A stretch of 64,000 nt of DNA from Berberis thunbergii (lineage: Eukaryota > Streptophyta > Magnoliopsida > Ranunculales > Berberidaceae), in contig QNQO01000830.1 in NCBI GenBank assembly GCA_003290165.1, positions 431,409 through 495,408 on the forward strand, in the 5' to 3' direction. The notes under the pieces were generated by a model. It saw nothing but the letters and a program-made list of their open reading frames with translations, was not told where the DNA came from and did not search any database. Within the stretch, counting starts at the first letter, position 1; the number at the start of each line of letters is the position of its first letter. Made by a program: the position numbers and the translations under genes. Shown here piece after piece: positions 21,801-33,210 of the stretch.

Positions 21801-22515
21801 CTTGTGCACTGGATACAACGAGTCGTCACTGTCTTCACCAACGGCCCAAATTCTTATCAACAACAGATCTCTTAACATCAATGAACCGCCCATGATCAGA
21901 TCCAAATGCCATAGACGGATCCTGCAAATCACATTCTCCACCCTGATCACAAATGGGGCAATCCAACAGGTGATTCATCAGCAAAAACTCCATAACCCCT
22001 TCACGAGCCTTCTTCACAATAGGAGTATCCGTCTTAATTTTCATACCTGACATGAAGAAGAATAAAAAAACAACCCAAACAAGTTAGACCAACAAAAAAA
22101 AAAAAAGATTGTGATCAACGTTGATGAAATCTGACCTGGGAGAGCGGGCATGGCGCAGGAAGCGATCGGCTTGGGCGATTTCTCAACCTCTACCAAACAC
22201 ATCCTGCAATTCCAGCAATGGAGAGGCGACTATGTAGCAGAGCCGAGGAATGTCGAGCCCGACGACTTCACAAGTCTGGAGGACAGTGAATCCCTTAAGA
22301 ATTTTGACTGGGTACCCATCGACGAAAACGATTGCTTCATCGGGGTTGGGGAGATGAACCCTAGCTCCAGCTACAGGGATTCGTGGAGGGTGAATTTCAG
22401 GGGCTGGCTCCGCTGCGGCTGCTTCAGGGTTGTAAAGCTCTGGGGTGGAGACGATTCCTCTGAAATTGGATGAGGATGCGAGAACCCTAGAGGAGAACCG
22501 ATTGAAGGTTGCTCT
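21801..22515 (-). pseudogene. Captured N-terminal exons of mitochondrial complex I 75 kDa subunit (NDUFS1)
   Basis: Exon about 22515-22136 encodes the end of a mitochondrial presequence and [20 protein letters not shown] then [20 protein letters not shown], the [2Fe-2S] ferredoxin-like domain. Exon 22046-21801 encodes [40 protein letters not shown] and ends TTRCIQCT, the cysteine and HxxxC-type cluster ligands. The junction CCA G|GT ATG and the intron are intact. One base is missing in the [19 protein letters not shown] region of the first exon and one G in DKNLGP of the second, so the frame breaks twice. The 5' end lies against the subterminal repeats. Confidence 0.85.
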
Positions 22516-22689
22516 CCTTCTCCCTCTCTCTTTCCTTCTCCTTCTCCTTCATTCTTTCCCTCTCCTTGAAATTTTAGGTTTGAAGCAAAGGGTTGAAAAG
22601 GGGGAGATGGAGCGGGAACGCGGGAAGCATTGTTTTTTTCGCAAAATTTCGCCCGCGAGTATTTCTCCACACGTCCACGTGCAACACAC

Positions 22690-22885
22690 GTGTACGTTTG
22701 CAACGGTTTTAAGCCGTGGGTCACTATAGCCACGGTTTTTAGCCGTGGCAACCACACCAAAGGTTTAGAACCGTGGCCAAGCCTTTTTTTAGCCACGGTT
22801 TTAAGCCGTTGGGCACTATAGCCACGGTTTTTAGCCGTGGAAAACACACCAACGGCTTAGAACCGTGGCCACCCCTGTGTAGCTA
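22690..22885. repeat. Right subterminal palindrome array of the CACTA element
   Basis: About six units of the same 21 bp palindrome (CAACGGTTTTAAGCCGTGG, CCACGGTTTTTAGCCGTGG and similar), up to about 25 bases from the right terminal inverted repeat. Confidence 0.85.
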
Positions 22886-22906
22886 ATCAGGTCTTTTGGT
22901 GTAGTG

Positions 22907-23130
22907 GAAGCCATCGTTATCAACCAGAACTGACTAAGTTTTGATGGGGTTCGACAATCACTATCTGTGGAAGGACATTGATCCCTAGCAAGCCATCATC
23001 ATCATGTTCAAGGAGCACTGACTAGACTCCCACTTTCTAACCCATCAGCATCTGCGCTCGGCGGACTAGGCGTTACAGTGGATCAGAAGCCATTGTCATC
23101 AGCCGAAACTGATTAAGTTTTGGTCGAGTT
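22907..23130. repeat. Tat2 3' tandem repeat, part right of the CACTA insertion
   Basis: Continues the unit broken at 13618 (GAAGCCATCG-TATCA-CC), then a further partial unit from 23012. Blocks such as GGTTCGACAATCACT-TCTG and AAGCCATCATCATCA occur on both sides of the insertion. Confidence 0.85.
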
Positions 23131-23269
23131 CAGTACGTGTGATTCTAGTGTCCTGACTTATGCAATTCACTGAGTGGTCTAACATGGGGACCAGTTCAGT
23201 GGATTTGAGACAGGGGTCAGACAATAATGGATTGATTGGGTGTTGTGCTAGACAGTAGTGGAAGTTTAA

Positions 23270-24370
23270 TAAAAGCAAATACATTTTTATTGATATATTT
23301 TTTGAGGTACTCTACATTCCATGGCTGCTTAAGGCTTTCACTGTCCACATCTTCCAACCTATATGTCCCTGGCCTATTGACCTTGGTCACTTTGAAGGGC
23401 CCTTCCCAATTCGGGTTCAGCTTGCCTGTACCTGGTTCTTTTGTGTTTTGCTGAGTATCCAGTCTCCCACTTTGAACTCACATGGCTTGACTTTCTTATT
23501 GTACTACTGAGTCATTTTTTGTTGGTAGGCGGCTATCTTAGCTGAAGTCTGATATCTTTTTTCTTCAAGAAGGTCTAACCCGACTCATAAAGCTTCGTCG
23601 TCATCCTCTGGCCTGAATTCCTCTATTCGAAAAGTTGGTATATTCAGCTCCACCAAGACCATCGCTTCCGACCCGTAAGCTAGCGCAAAAGGTGTTTCCT
23701 CAGTGAGGATTATTTTGGTTGTCCGGTAAGCCAAGGGTATTCCTGGTAGCACTGACACTCACTTTCCCTTGGCCGCATCAAGTTTTCTTTTGAGCACTTC
23801 CAAGATTGTTCTGTTGGTGACTTCCACTTGGCCAATGACTTGCGGATGCCCTGGTGGGGAGAAATGATGGTTGTTTCCAAGATCTTTGAATAGTTTTTCT
23901 ACCTTACTGCCTTTGAATTGGGTTTCGTTGTCACTGACTAGCGTCTTTCGAATGTTGAACCTACAAAAGATGGAAGCCCATATGAATTTCTCAATTTGAT
24001 TTTAGCCTATCTAGGATATGGGCTTGACTTGGGACCCATTGCGTAGTCTACAGCTATAAGGGGAAACTTCTTATTGGCTGAGGTCAGGAATGGTCCGACG
24101 ATATCCATTCCCCATTGCGCAAATGGTCATGGGTTGGTCATCAGATTCAAGGGCTGAGTGGGCATGTGTATATACGGCGCAAACCTTTACATTTGTTGCA
24201 TCTGCTGATAGTATCATTGGCGTCATACTGCATCTTCGGCCAATAATACCCTAAGGTTAGGGCTTTGTGGGCCAGAGTTTCCCCGCCTAGGTGGTTTCTG
24301 CAGGTGCCATCATGAATCTCTCTAAGAACACGGTTCGCCTCTGAGGGAGTGAGGCATCCGAGAAGCGGTC
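23270..24370 (-). pseudogene. Tat2 integrase
   Basis: The N-terminal zinc domain reads IHDGTCRNHLGGETLAHKAL then GYYWPKMQYDA and CNKC (H-H-C-C pattern). The core is fragmented by stops and shifts. The C-terminal part reads LNPNWEGPFKVTKVNRPGTY then RLEDVDSESLKQPWNVEYLK, the GPF/Y module followed by the LPRPWNxxxLKxYY-like end of plant gypsy integrases. It inserts the DNA copy of the element. Tat1 has lost this domain, so Tat2 is the only recognisable Tat integrase in the window. Confidence 0.75.
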
Positions 24371-24377
24371 CCGTGGT

Positions 24378-25140
24378 TTACCTTCTGGCCTTTGTCTTTT
24401 TAGCTGGGAGGAGTCCATTCTTGACGTACACAATGATGGGATTCATCCAACTTGACTCTACATCTGTCACGTGGACTTCGTTTGATTCTTCTTCTTCCAA
24501 ACTCAATTGTTCTTGAAATTCAATGGGCCCATCGGACACCTCGGTCGTAGTTGAGGCTTGTTTGGCTAGTGTTTCAACTCTTTGGTTGTCATATCGGGGA
24601 CACTGTAGGAGTTTGAACCTTTTTAATCCACTCATGGCGTTAATTATCTTCTCATGGTAAGCCATCATTCTAGGATATTTGTTGTTGAACTCCCTCTTGA
24701 CCTGGTGAATTACCAAGCGTGAGTCACTATACGCGGTTAGCTCATCGACGAGCTTCAAACCCAACAAGAGGGCTTTGTATTCTTTTTCATTGTTTGAGGC
24801 CGGAAAGCCGAACCTGACAACTTTTTCCAGGGTGAAACTGCCCGAAAGTGGAGTGTGATTCCTACTCCGCTTCCTTTTACTGTGGATGACCCATCACAAC
24901 GCAGGATCCATCCTTGGTCGATAGACCTTTGTTTTTTGTCTCTAGACTCTTGTTCCAAGCCGCCAGTAAATTCAGCGATAAAGTCCACCAATGTTTGAGC
25001 TTTGATATCAAACTGCCCCAATTCTACTAACCATTTAACCATCATGCCTGACATATCTTGCTTGTGTAGCATTGTGTGAAATGGATGTTTGGTCAGAACC
25101 GTTATAAAGTGGGCCTAGAAGTAGGGCCGCAGTTTCCTGG
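24378..25140 (-). pseudogene. Tat2 RNase H and second RNase H
   Basis: MLHKQDMSGMMVKWLVELGQ then AQTLVDFIAEFTGG end the first RNase H. WILRCDGSSTVKGSGVGITL begins the second, with its catalytic aspartate in DGSS intact. After a frameshift near 24760, VDELTAYSDSRLVIHQVKRE and YPRMMAYHEKI complete it, followed by a linker to integrase. The dual RNase H supports the Tat lineage. Confidence 0.8.
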
Positions 25141-25149
25141 AGGAGGTGA

Positions 25150-26480
25150 CCAACGCTAGAGATTGCTTTTCTAGGTCCAGGTAATTTGCCTCTGTTTGTA
25201 CAAAGGTTTTGTTGGCATAGTACACTAGTCTTTGTACTCTTTTATCATTATGCACAAGAGATGAGCTGATGGCGTGCTACAAGACGAACATATATAAGTA
25301 AAGTATCTCTCCTGGTGCTAGTTTCAAAAATAGTTATGTACTTTCCATGTATGCTTTTAGATTTTGAAAGGCATGCTCGCACTCTTCATCCCATCTGAAG
25401 CCCTTGCTTTCTCTCAAAATTTTCAAAATGGGAGGCACTTGTCAGACGATTTTGAAATAAACTTGTTGAATGCTGCCACCCTCCCAGTTGGGCTCTGAAC
25501 TTCCCTGACGATGTTCAGGACTTCATATCGAGAAGAACCTGAATATGCTTGGGATTGGCAATATATCCTTCTTCGGTTCACTATTGAACCGAGGAATTTG
25601 CTTGGCTCAACTCCAAATGTGCAATTTTGCAGGTTGAGCTTCATCTAATACTTGCGGAGCTGATTGAATGCTTTGGCGAAGTCGGCAGTATGATATGGAC
25701 TGCGAAGGCTTTTGACCAGCATATCATCTATGTAAACCTCCATGTTCCTGCCGATTAGTTACTTAAACATCCGGTTCACCGGTCATTGATACGTTGTTCC
25801 TGTGTTTTTTAAGCCGAATGACATCACCCAATAACATTATATCCAAATTTAAGTTATGAAAGAGGCCTTCTCTTGGTCTGGGGGTGCATCTGTTTCTGGT
25901 TATACTTGGAATAGGCGTCCATGAAAATCAGGAGGTTGTGTCCGGATGTGGCGTCCACGATTTGATCCATGTGAGGAAGCGAAAAGTTGTCTTTTAGGCA
26001 CGCCTTGTTCAAGTCTGTGTAGTCTACGCAGACTCTTCATTTCCCTTTTTCTTTCTTACCAGGACGGTGTTTGCCAGCCAAATTGGGTACGTTCATCTTT
26101 GATCATGTCATCTTTGAGTAGTCTCTAAACCTCTTCGTTTATGATCTGGTTCCTTTCAGGAGCCATGGGTCTCTTTTTCTTCCTGGTGATTTTTCGCTTG
26201 GGGTCATCCTCTAATCGATGAGTGATCACAGAGGGATCAATTCCCATCATGTCCCATATCGTCCAGGTGAAGACATCCTAATTTTACCATAACAGATTTG
26301 TCAGTCGTTCTGCCAATTATTTGCTTAGGCGAGATCCTGTCTGAACAACTCTATTGTCGTTGGGGCTATCGAGGTAGATCGTGATAGATTCCTCATCTGG
26401 TTGACCAACGTTGAGTCATTTGTGTAGGCTAACTGGAGTCTCATCGTCTGTGTTGGAAGATTCTTCTTTGATCTCCGGGG
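25150..26480 (-). pseudogene. Tat2 reverse transcriptase
   Basis: Minus-strand pieces: APERNQIINEEV (26160), WRVCVDYTDLNKACLKDNFS (26050), a fragmented middle, the catalytic MEVYIDDMLVKSLRSPYHT box (YIDD at 25734-25723, intact), then FAKAFNQLRKY and MKLNLQNCTFGVEPSKFLGS. Several stops and frameshifts occur, for example after QLRKY and in the FMDAYSKYNQ region. Less damaged than Tat1 RT but not functional. Confidence 0.8.
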
Positions 26481-26519
26481 TCGAACTTTGAGAAATCATA
26501 GTCGCGGGCCTAGACTGTA

Positions 26520-26985
26520 GTTGATAGTTGTCCAGCTGCTTCAAGGTTGCGTAATAGTAGTCTCCAGTCTCCGTTCGATTTCCTTGTATGGTGCCTACTG
26601 CTTGATTGGTAGGGTACTTGATACATTAGTGCAAAGTAGAAATCGCCACCTTCATCTAGTGGAGCCAAGGCCTTCCCAGGATGATGTAGTTGGTAGACGG
26701 AGCATTGACCACCACAAACTCCTGGAATAGGACTTTCTAAAGTTGTGGCTCTCTCAATTATTGTCAATTTGATTTTCTAGACAGGGAAGCATTTCACCTT
26801 TCTGAACCTAACCATGGGGTTACTAGCGGGCATTAGGTTCTCTTCCTTCAACTGCATATTCTGGAATGGGTTATGGAATAAAACATTCAAGGAGCTCCCG
26901 ATGTCTAACAAAGATTTCCTCACTTCCCAGTTTGCTATGAAAATCGAAATTACCAGGGCATCATTATGCATATATTGGACACCTT
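26520..26985 (-). pseudogene. Tat2 aspartic protease
   Basis: YMHNDALVISIFIANWEVRK then LLDIGSSLNVLF, and in another frame FQEFVVVNAPSTNYIILGRP then WLH. The active-site triad reads D-I-G instead of D-T-G, an unfavourable substitution, and a stop plus frameshift at about 26775 split the domain. Confidence 0.75.
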
Positions 26986-27093
26986 AGAGGTCTTTATATG
27001 TGAAAGTTAGGGATAAAATCGAGTTTTGGGCACGAACGTACACACCTGTTGGTCATCGTAAGTTGACCCGGTCCCGGTCTGCATCTTTCGGAC

Positions 27094-27650
27094 TTGTTGG
27101 GCTGTTCGGCTTCCGAGCATACTCTATGCATCGATTTATACAGCATGAATGAAACCAAATGGACTAGTCTAACTGAGAGGCAAGCTGCGGAGATCATTGT
27201 CCGTTCTGTAGTTGTTGATGGTGATAACGTTCTCGTTGATTGGAAAGTGAGCTCGGATGTTACAAATCTTAATGCTCTTATTAGCTGTGTTATCGATTCG
27301 TCTTCCAGGAAGAGAAAAGTACCGAGGCCTGTTAGTCCGTTAAAACGGTTATTTCTGAGTTCTAACCGTGTTCTGAAGAAAAATGGCTCTTTGACTATGT
27401 TCACCGTACTTCTCTTTACTCAGGTTATGTTGCTAGAGAACATTTGAAAGAATACCACTGCTATTTGCAAGAGGCGAAAGAGATGAAGTTGGCATTAGAG
27501 AGGAGTAAGAAATATAACATTCACTCGCAAGACGATGGCGAAAAGAGGTTCATATCTGCTTATAGTAACTTTAATGCTGCTAAGTGTTCTAACGAGGACC
27601 CTCGGCCCTTAAACAACAAGATGTTCCAGCTAGCTGTTGTCCCGTCTTAG
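27094..27650 (+). pseudogene. Fragment resembling the Tat antisense accessory gene
   Basis: LTERQAAEIIVRSVVVDGDN, then KVSSDVTNLNALIS and SSSRKRKVPRP, parallel to the Tat3 antisense protein (LLTESQAVEIIACVDLVGVS, GKVSFYGATMDFNAPVS, TTRKRKL). It continues in shifted frames as a charged, helical stretch (YLQEAKEMKLALERSKKYNI). It is on the plus strand between Tat2 protease and gag, not where the Tat2 copy lies, so it belongs to another inserted Tat piece. Confidence 0.5.
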
Positions 27651-28001
27651 GAATTTGGCAGTCGTGATAAAGTTCCCAAGACACGGTCTCTTTGTTATTC
27701 TTCCCCTCATGTTGGTGATTGGGTGGAAGTTCTGTCTTCTACAGCCTGCTTAGGCTATTCTGCTCTTGTTGGGTCCGTTGCTCGTTCCGTTGTTGCGGTA
27801 CAACGAGAGGGTGAGGATGGTTCACATGTCGTTCCTTTTTCTTTCTCTCTGTGGGTGGTGGTTTCTCCATACAACAGGATTCACACGTCCTTCATTTGCA
27901 GATCAATTGGAAGGAACCTACTTCTGAAGAGATCTGGGTCAAATCGGACAGAAAGTTTTGTTGGTTTTCTCAACTTAGCATGCAGAACGGGGTGGGCATC
28001 T
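27651..28001 (+). other. Unrecognised open stretch
   Basis: Two overlapping frames are open (for example SPHVGDWVEVLSSTACLGYS) but match no family I recognise. It probably continues the preceding transposon fragment. Confidence 0.3.
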
Positions 28002-28070
28002 CATCCCATCCAGCGATCCCGATCCCATCCAGCGATCCCGATCCCATCCAGCGATCCCGATCCCATCCCG
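28002..28070. repeat. 19 bp minisatellite
   Basis: Three tandem copies of GATCCCATCCAGCGATCCC plus a partial one, followed by related ATCCCATCC motifs and an inverted GGGATGGGAT at about 28140. Confidence 0.9.
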
Positions 28071-28960
28071 TCAGATTTTTTCGGGTCCTATTGGGATTGA
28101 TCAATCCCATCCCAATCCAGTCCCATCCCGATCTAGAGTGGGATGGGATCAGGATGAAGATTTTCAATCTCGCCCATTCCGTCCTGAACCGTTTCTTTTT
28201 ATATTTAGTATGAAACTATTTGTTGACATGACTTTTATTTGTTGTTTTATTTATCGACGTGGCTATTTTATTCTCACAAGCTTCCATGCGACTCACCTAT
28301 ATAATGAATTCCCTTCTTTTTTTCCTTATGTCTTGAACCATGTGATTCCTTGCTAATGACTCAATCTTATTACATGTTTTCACTATTTCTTTAAGCCCTT
28401 TGTTATTTCCTTATTCATTTTTTCTCTTCCCTTGACCTCGTTACAACCTGAATTAAAACCTTTTGATTGAGTGTGTTGTGCAATCACAATGTGGAGATTC
28501 AAATGAGGTATGAGCATATGGTGTCACTAGTTCTTGTATTCAAGTAGTAGCATTCCTTCCATGAGATCATATATCTGAAAAAAAAAAAAAAAAAAAGTGT
28601 CAGAAAATGCCTTTATTTCTTGTTATAGCATATGTGAACTATTTGTTTCTCTTTTACATCAATCCTCTCACATATAACTAAAATAAGAAGACTGGTTTTG
28701 CCAAACAATCAGTGAAAAAGAAAAGAGTGCATTTAATGAGATTTTTGGGTTAATTCTTTTAGGCACACGCTTGAGTTTCACAGTCACTTGATTGATTTAA
28801 TTGTGAATTTTTGTATCATTGCTATGAACATATATTAATTTTTGAATGATGTGGATTTAATCTTGTGTTTATAAATAATCTTATCATGTCATGATCCGTT
28901 GAAAATTTATGAGACAAATGTTGGAAAGTATAGATTGAGTTATTTGAGTCTTTTATTTTA
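28071..28960. other. AT-rich non-coding DNA before a gypsy LTR
   Basis: No exon recognised. Probably the 3' untranslated region of a gypsy element, judged from the tract that follows. Confidence 0.35.
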
Positions 28961-28969
28961 GTTTCTTTT

Positions 28970-30560
28970 ATTTGCTCAAGGACTAGCAAAAGATAAGTGT
29001 GAAGGAATTTGATAGGAGCATAATTATGCTATTTTAGTATCATATTTTATATATAATTTTTTCTATTACTTGTTAATTATGGTACTAATTTTTATTTTCG
29101 TGTTTTTGTAGGTTTCCAATAACAAAATTCCAAAATATAAGCTAAGTAAAGCAGATTGGCAATTTAGAAATATTGATTGCAAAGGAAAACTATGCAAAGA
29201 AGGAAACTTAAAGAACACGGCTATAAAGGGAACGATACCTGCCCTGAAGCAATGACGCTCGCAACCACAGCAAGCCGTCACCCCTCATCCTCGCAACAGT
29301 CCATCACCCATCCATAGCCTCCTCATCCTTGCAACAACATCCTCCTCACAATCACACAGTCCCTTTGTCGCCATCTTCTTTCCTCATCCCGTCGTCCTCC
29401 TTGACAACACCCAGACACAACCCTTCTTCCATCATCACCATCAAACCCATCAATCGCAAATCAGTAACCCTAACCCATCCATGCATCCTTCATCACAGCC
29501 GCAAGTTGTCTCGCAATTCTGCCATTCAAATCACAGCCAACAGACCATCACCATTATCTCCATCGCACACCAACTACAAACCCTTTCACATCACACAACA
29601 AGCCAATCACTGCCAGACGACCCTCTATTTCGAAACATCTCGCCACGTCGTCCAACCTTCTTTCCATCAATCAAATCACACCTCGTCTTCCTTTTTCCCA
29701 CCTGATCTCTCTTCCTCGCCTTCATCTTTGGAATTCTTTTCTCAAGCAACAAACATATGTGAATAGATAAGAAAAAAAGAGCATATCGAAGAAGAAATGA
29801 GAGATTTGTTAATCTCTTTTTCTTTGATATGTGCGCCCAAGCTCTTACTCGCACCACCACGAACCATGCACAGCGACAATGTTTTGTTTCTTTTGCTCTC
29901 TTTCTTATTTTTAGTTTGATAGTTAATTATGTATTGCTATTCAAACATAATTAATATGTTTAGCTAAACTCCTCTTAACTAGGGGTGGATTCAAAGCCCT
30001 GGACATGTGTTTTATGAATTAATTGAATTTAATCTTCCTTGCTATTAGTGATTGTGTTTTCTTAACTGTTTTATAGAGAACTTTTCTTTGTATGTTTGTT
30101 AAGGTGGCCAACTTAGCAAGCATGCTAGGATCTAGGGCTAGAGTATAGGAGAGTTTCACCTGATCGTTACAATCTTGTACTTATAAGTAGTAAATACCAA
30201 GGAACATTGGTAAGGTTAAATAAAAACCTAGGTAAGAAAATATGTTGATAATACTTGTATATGCCTAGTCAGTGTTCATATTTTCCACAAAACTTAATGA
30301 TCTTAGATTGTTATCTAACTTGTGATTCATGATTAGATAGCATGATATGAATAGTTTGAAAGCGACACTAAGTTTAATTCAACGAACTTGGGAAAATAAT
30401 AAGATTAATGCAGTGTTGATAATTGTTAATCTTGCATATTGTCTTTCACGAATTAGCAAGTGATTATTGAATATTGATTTATGAGCATATGTTTGGTGTG
30501 TGGAAATAAATTCTTAGCTAATTTCTCATATTTGTAATATCTTAAGATTTATTATATTCT
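28970..30560 (+). mobile_element. Gypsy (Athila-like) 3' end with LTR, 3' truncated
   Basis: CTCAAGGACTAGCAAAAGAT then AAGTGTGAAGGAATT precedes TGATAGGAGCATAATTATGC (29010). This is the conserved GAGGACAAGCAAA...purine-tract arrangement before the 3' LTR of Athila-type and related gypsy elements. The LTR runs to about 30560, where Tat2 gag resumes, with no clear CA end or duplication, so it is truncated. Proline/serine-rich open frames at 29329-29766 are LTR sequence, not genes. Confidence 0.55.
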
Positions 30561-31040
30561 TCTTAGTTAGAGATGAGGGTCGTGACTGCGGTGTTGTTAC
30601 TGCAACCATTGATGAGGGTCAGCTCATCATTGAAGCGTGTGACATGTTCTCTTAATGTCTCGTTCAGCGCATCTTTGATGGTGAGAAGGTAATGCGGGCC
30701 CTTCCTGATCCGCTGGCTGCTGACAAAGCGTGTCAGAAACCTTGTTGCTAGTGTTAAGAATGAGTCGATGGACTTCGGAGGTAGGCTGTGGAACTAGGCT
30801 AGCGCTGACTTCTTCAGGCTGGTGGGGAATGACCGGCACATTACTATTTCAGACCCTTCTTTGAGCGCAATTACATTTTGGAAGTGGCGTAAAATGATCA
30901 GACGGGTCTATTGTTCCGTCGTAAAACTCCAACTTTGGAGGAGTGAATTTCTTCGACAGAGGCTCGTTCATGATGTGATCCATGAACGCGGGGACAGTGA
31001 GGTTGAACAACAAGTTAGGATTGGTGGCCTCTGACTGGAT
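30560..31040 (-). pseudogene. Tat2 gag remnant
   Basis: FNLTVPAFMDHIMNEPLSKK, FTPPKLEFYDGTIDPSDHF and, in another frame, LNETLREHVTRFNDELTLIN then GCSNNTAVTTLI. The same blocks occur in Tat3 gag (KKFTPPKFEAYDGTTDP, ETIREYVTRFTNELTMIDGS). The frame is shifted between them and the remaining gag is lost at 30560, where the gypsy LTR fragment abuts. Confidence 0.75.
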
Positions 31041-31344
31041 GGGGTTCTACAAGGCAGGTCTGTCGGCCATAGATCTCTCCATTCTTTACAATAAGCCCAT
31101 TTAAGCCCAAAAATAAAGCCTTGCATGGATAGTCAACCCCCCTAAAATGGACTCTCCAACAAATCCAGTGGTGATTTTCTAACTTTGCAGTGATTCGAGG
31201 AGGCCTGTTTTCAAGCAAATGTTTTATTTCCAAATGATTCTCACCTAGAAATTTTACGGGGTAGGCAGTATTTATGGTGCTAAATTCAAAATTTATTCTT
31301 CATTGGAGTTTTGTTAAAATAATCACCTACTGGAAATGTACCAT
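31041..31344. other. Right flank of Tat2 gag
   Basis: A short minus-strand open frame (31015-31233) has no recognised family. No LTR matching Tat2 was found, so the 5' end of Tat2 is missing here. Confidence 0.35.
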
Positions 31345-31359
31345 CACTACACCAAAATG

Positions 31360-32384
31360 ACAATTTTGCAGCACCAACCAAAATTTATTTGTATTATTTT
31401 TTGCATGTAGCAATACTTGTATTAGTCTATTAACATAGTTACTGCTTTTGTGTGATACAATCCTAAGCTATGCTCTTATATGTGTGTTATCTACACAGTC
31501 TTTGTTACCAATGTGGGAGATGATCTTTTATTCGAAGCAATCATCATCTAATCTAATGATCACGATATAGTCCTTTGGAGTCTCTCCATCTCTTCTTCCT
31601 CACTCACTATTTTGTGCTTGTAGCAAAAAAACATCTCGATCCAACTCGAGGTTTCTCCCAGGCAATCAAACTCGAGGTTTCCTCCTAGTCAATGCAAGGT
31701 AAACATCTCTATCTCGTTTTGCACTTTCAATCCATGATCATCAAACATGATTCCTTGCTTCTGGTATGTTTCCATTGTAATCTGACCTTCGTTTTGTTGA
31801 AATCTCCTCGTATCCTTTTCAATTTCGTTGTTTTTGCTCGATCTATGAAGATTGTTAAAGTTTCTTTCGTTCGGTTGATTTCTGTGTTCGTCATCAGATT
31901 TCGATATCAGATCGTTAACGTTTGTTTGCTTAGATTTAGATAAACAAGAGATGTTTGATCAAATTTCAGAGAACTGAACCGAAATTTCTACATAATTTCT
32001 TCATTTCCATCTATTTGAATGTTTTCTCTGGGTGAAATTCATTTCAAGTTGTTTTTTAGTTACTTCTCTGAAATTTAGAATGAACTCTTGTATATTTTGA
32101 TGAGATCTCTCGTTGCTTATGGTCGATTTCTGTGTTTCTTATCTGATTTCAAGATAGAGTGTTTGTAGATTGTTTGTTCAAATGTAGTGAAAAACTGATA
32201 AATTGATACCAGATGTATTAATTTACTGAAATGAAGCAATGTATGTTCGTATGTCAATCTCTTTTTGTCCGTGAACTCATAAATTTCCCTTGTATACCAG
32301 ATGTTTGTTCAATTTCTCTTGGTGAGTTTGTATTTGAACTATTAATGTATCTAAAATGCATTTAATTTCAATCATGGTGAGTCT
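31360..32384. other. Non-coding leader of the CACTA-like region
   Basis: T-rich plus-strand DNA resembling a promoter, 5' leader and intron. No certain exon. Confidence 0.3.
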
Positions 32385-33210
32385 GTCCTCTACAAACTTG
32401 GTGCTGTTGATCCAATGCTCGATCAAGTAAGAAACTAGAACTACAATTTTTTAACGCTTTAATTTCATTTCCTGGAATGAAATTGATGGAGTCTGATTCA
32501 AATAACAAAACTATGAGTTGATTTTATATGCAGATGAAGACTCGGTTGGAACTAACGGCTAAGCCAAACTTCAGGCCTGAGCATGAACAACCTGTTCGTA
32601 TATGCAACCTCGATACCAAGGGCTTGACATCTGAAACCAAGAAGTATATGACATAGGTTCTTTCACTGTTCCTCCCTTGCCAAGGTACGTAACATAAAGT
32701 CAACATTAATTCGACGACTCTAATTTGTGTGTGACAGATTAGAGCCTGGCAACCAGAGGAACTGAGGACTTTTGACCAAAATATCAGTATCTGAATATTT
32801 TCTGGACAATTTTTGTTTATCGATCATTAATTTGCAATGGTTTACGGATTAGTGCAGACCAAAGAAATATCAAAGGAGCAAGTAGCGCTTTTGAAGGCTC
32901 CATTGGATGTTGTATCCAAAGACAATTCCTGGTCTACATAGCCACTGAATGGGCGAAAAGTTGAACCATACGATGAAAGCTGTAAGCAGTAAAAATAATC
33001 GGTACTAGGCTGCGTTTGAGATTTTAGGACCTTCTGCAAAAAATTTAAAATATAAAATGAAACACTGACTTTCCCCCCTACAGGGATTAGTGGATGAATT
33101 AAGTATTTGGCCAACTTGTACAAAACCAACCACACGCACAGATGTGTGGGTTGAAGCTCATACTAAGAAAGATGGAACTGTCCCAGAAGATATTGGATCA
33201 ATCATGGTGA
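32385..33210 (+). pseudogene. Transposase_24-like (En/Spm-associated plant transposon protein) fragment
   Basis: Exon-like pieces: SVLYKLGAVDPMLDQ (about 32385-32428, before GTAAG), a segment LELTAKPNFRPEHEQPVRIC (about 32540), and LSIWPTCTKPTTRTDVWVEA then HTKKDGTVPEDIGSIM (33095-33206, before GTGAGC). The last block matches the x-R-x-x-x-W-x-x-x-H-x-K-K-D-G motif of the plant En/Spm-associated protein family. A stop splits the middle piece. The product would be an element-encoded DNA-binding protein. Confidence 0.5.

Noticed and set aside
22907..23130. Independent satellite DNA
   Set aside because: Units continue those at 13373-13618 across the CACTA insertion and lie in the Tat 3' region, so they belong to Tat2.
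23236..23454. Plus-strand 72-codon frame
   Set aside because: Antisense shadow of the Tat2 integrase C-terminus.
27851..28213. 120-codon open frame with PSSDPDPI repeats
   Set aside because: Driven by the 19 bp minisatellite. No family match.
29329..29766. 145-codon Ser/Thr/Pro/His-rich open frame
   Set aside because: Lies inside a gypsy LTR. Composition bias keeps it open, and there is no domain.
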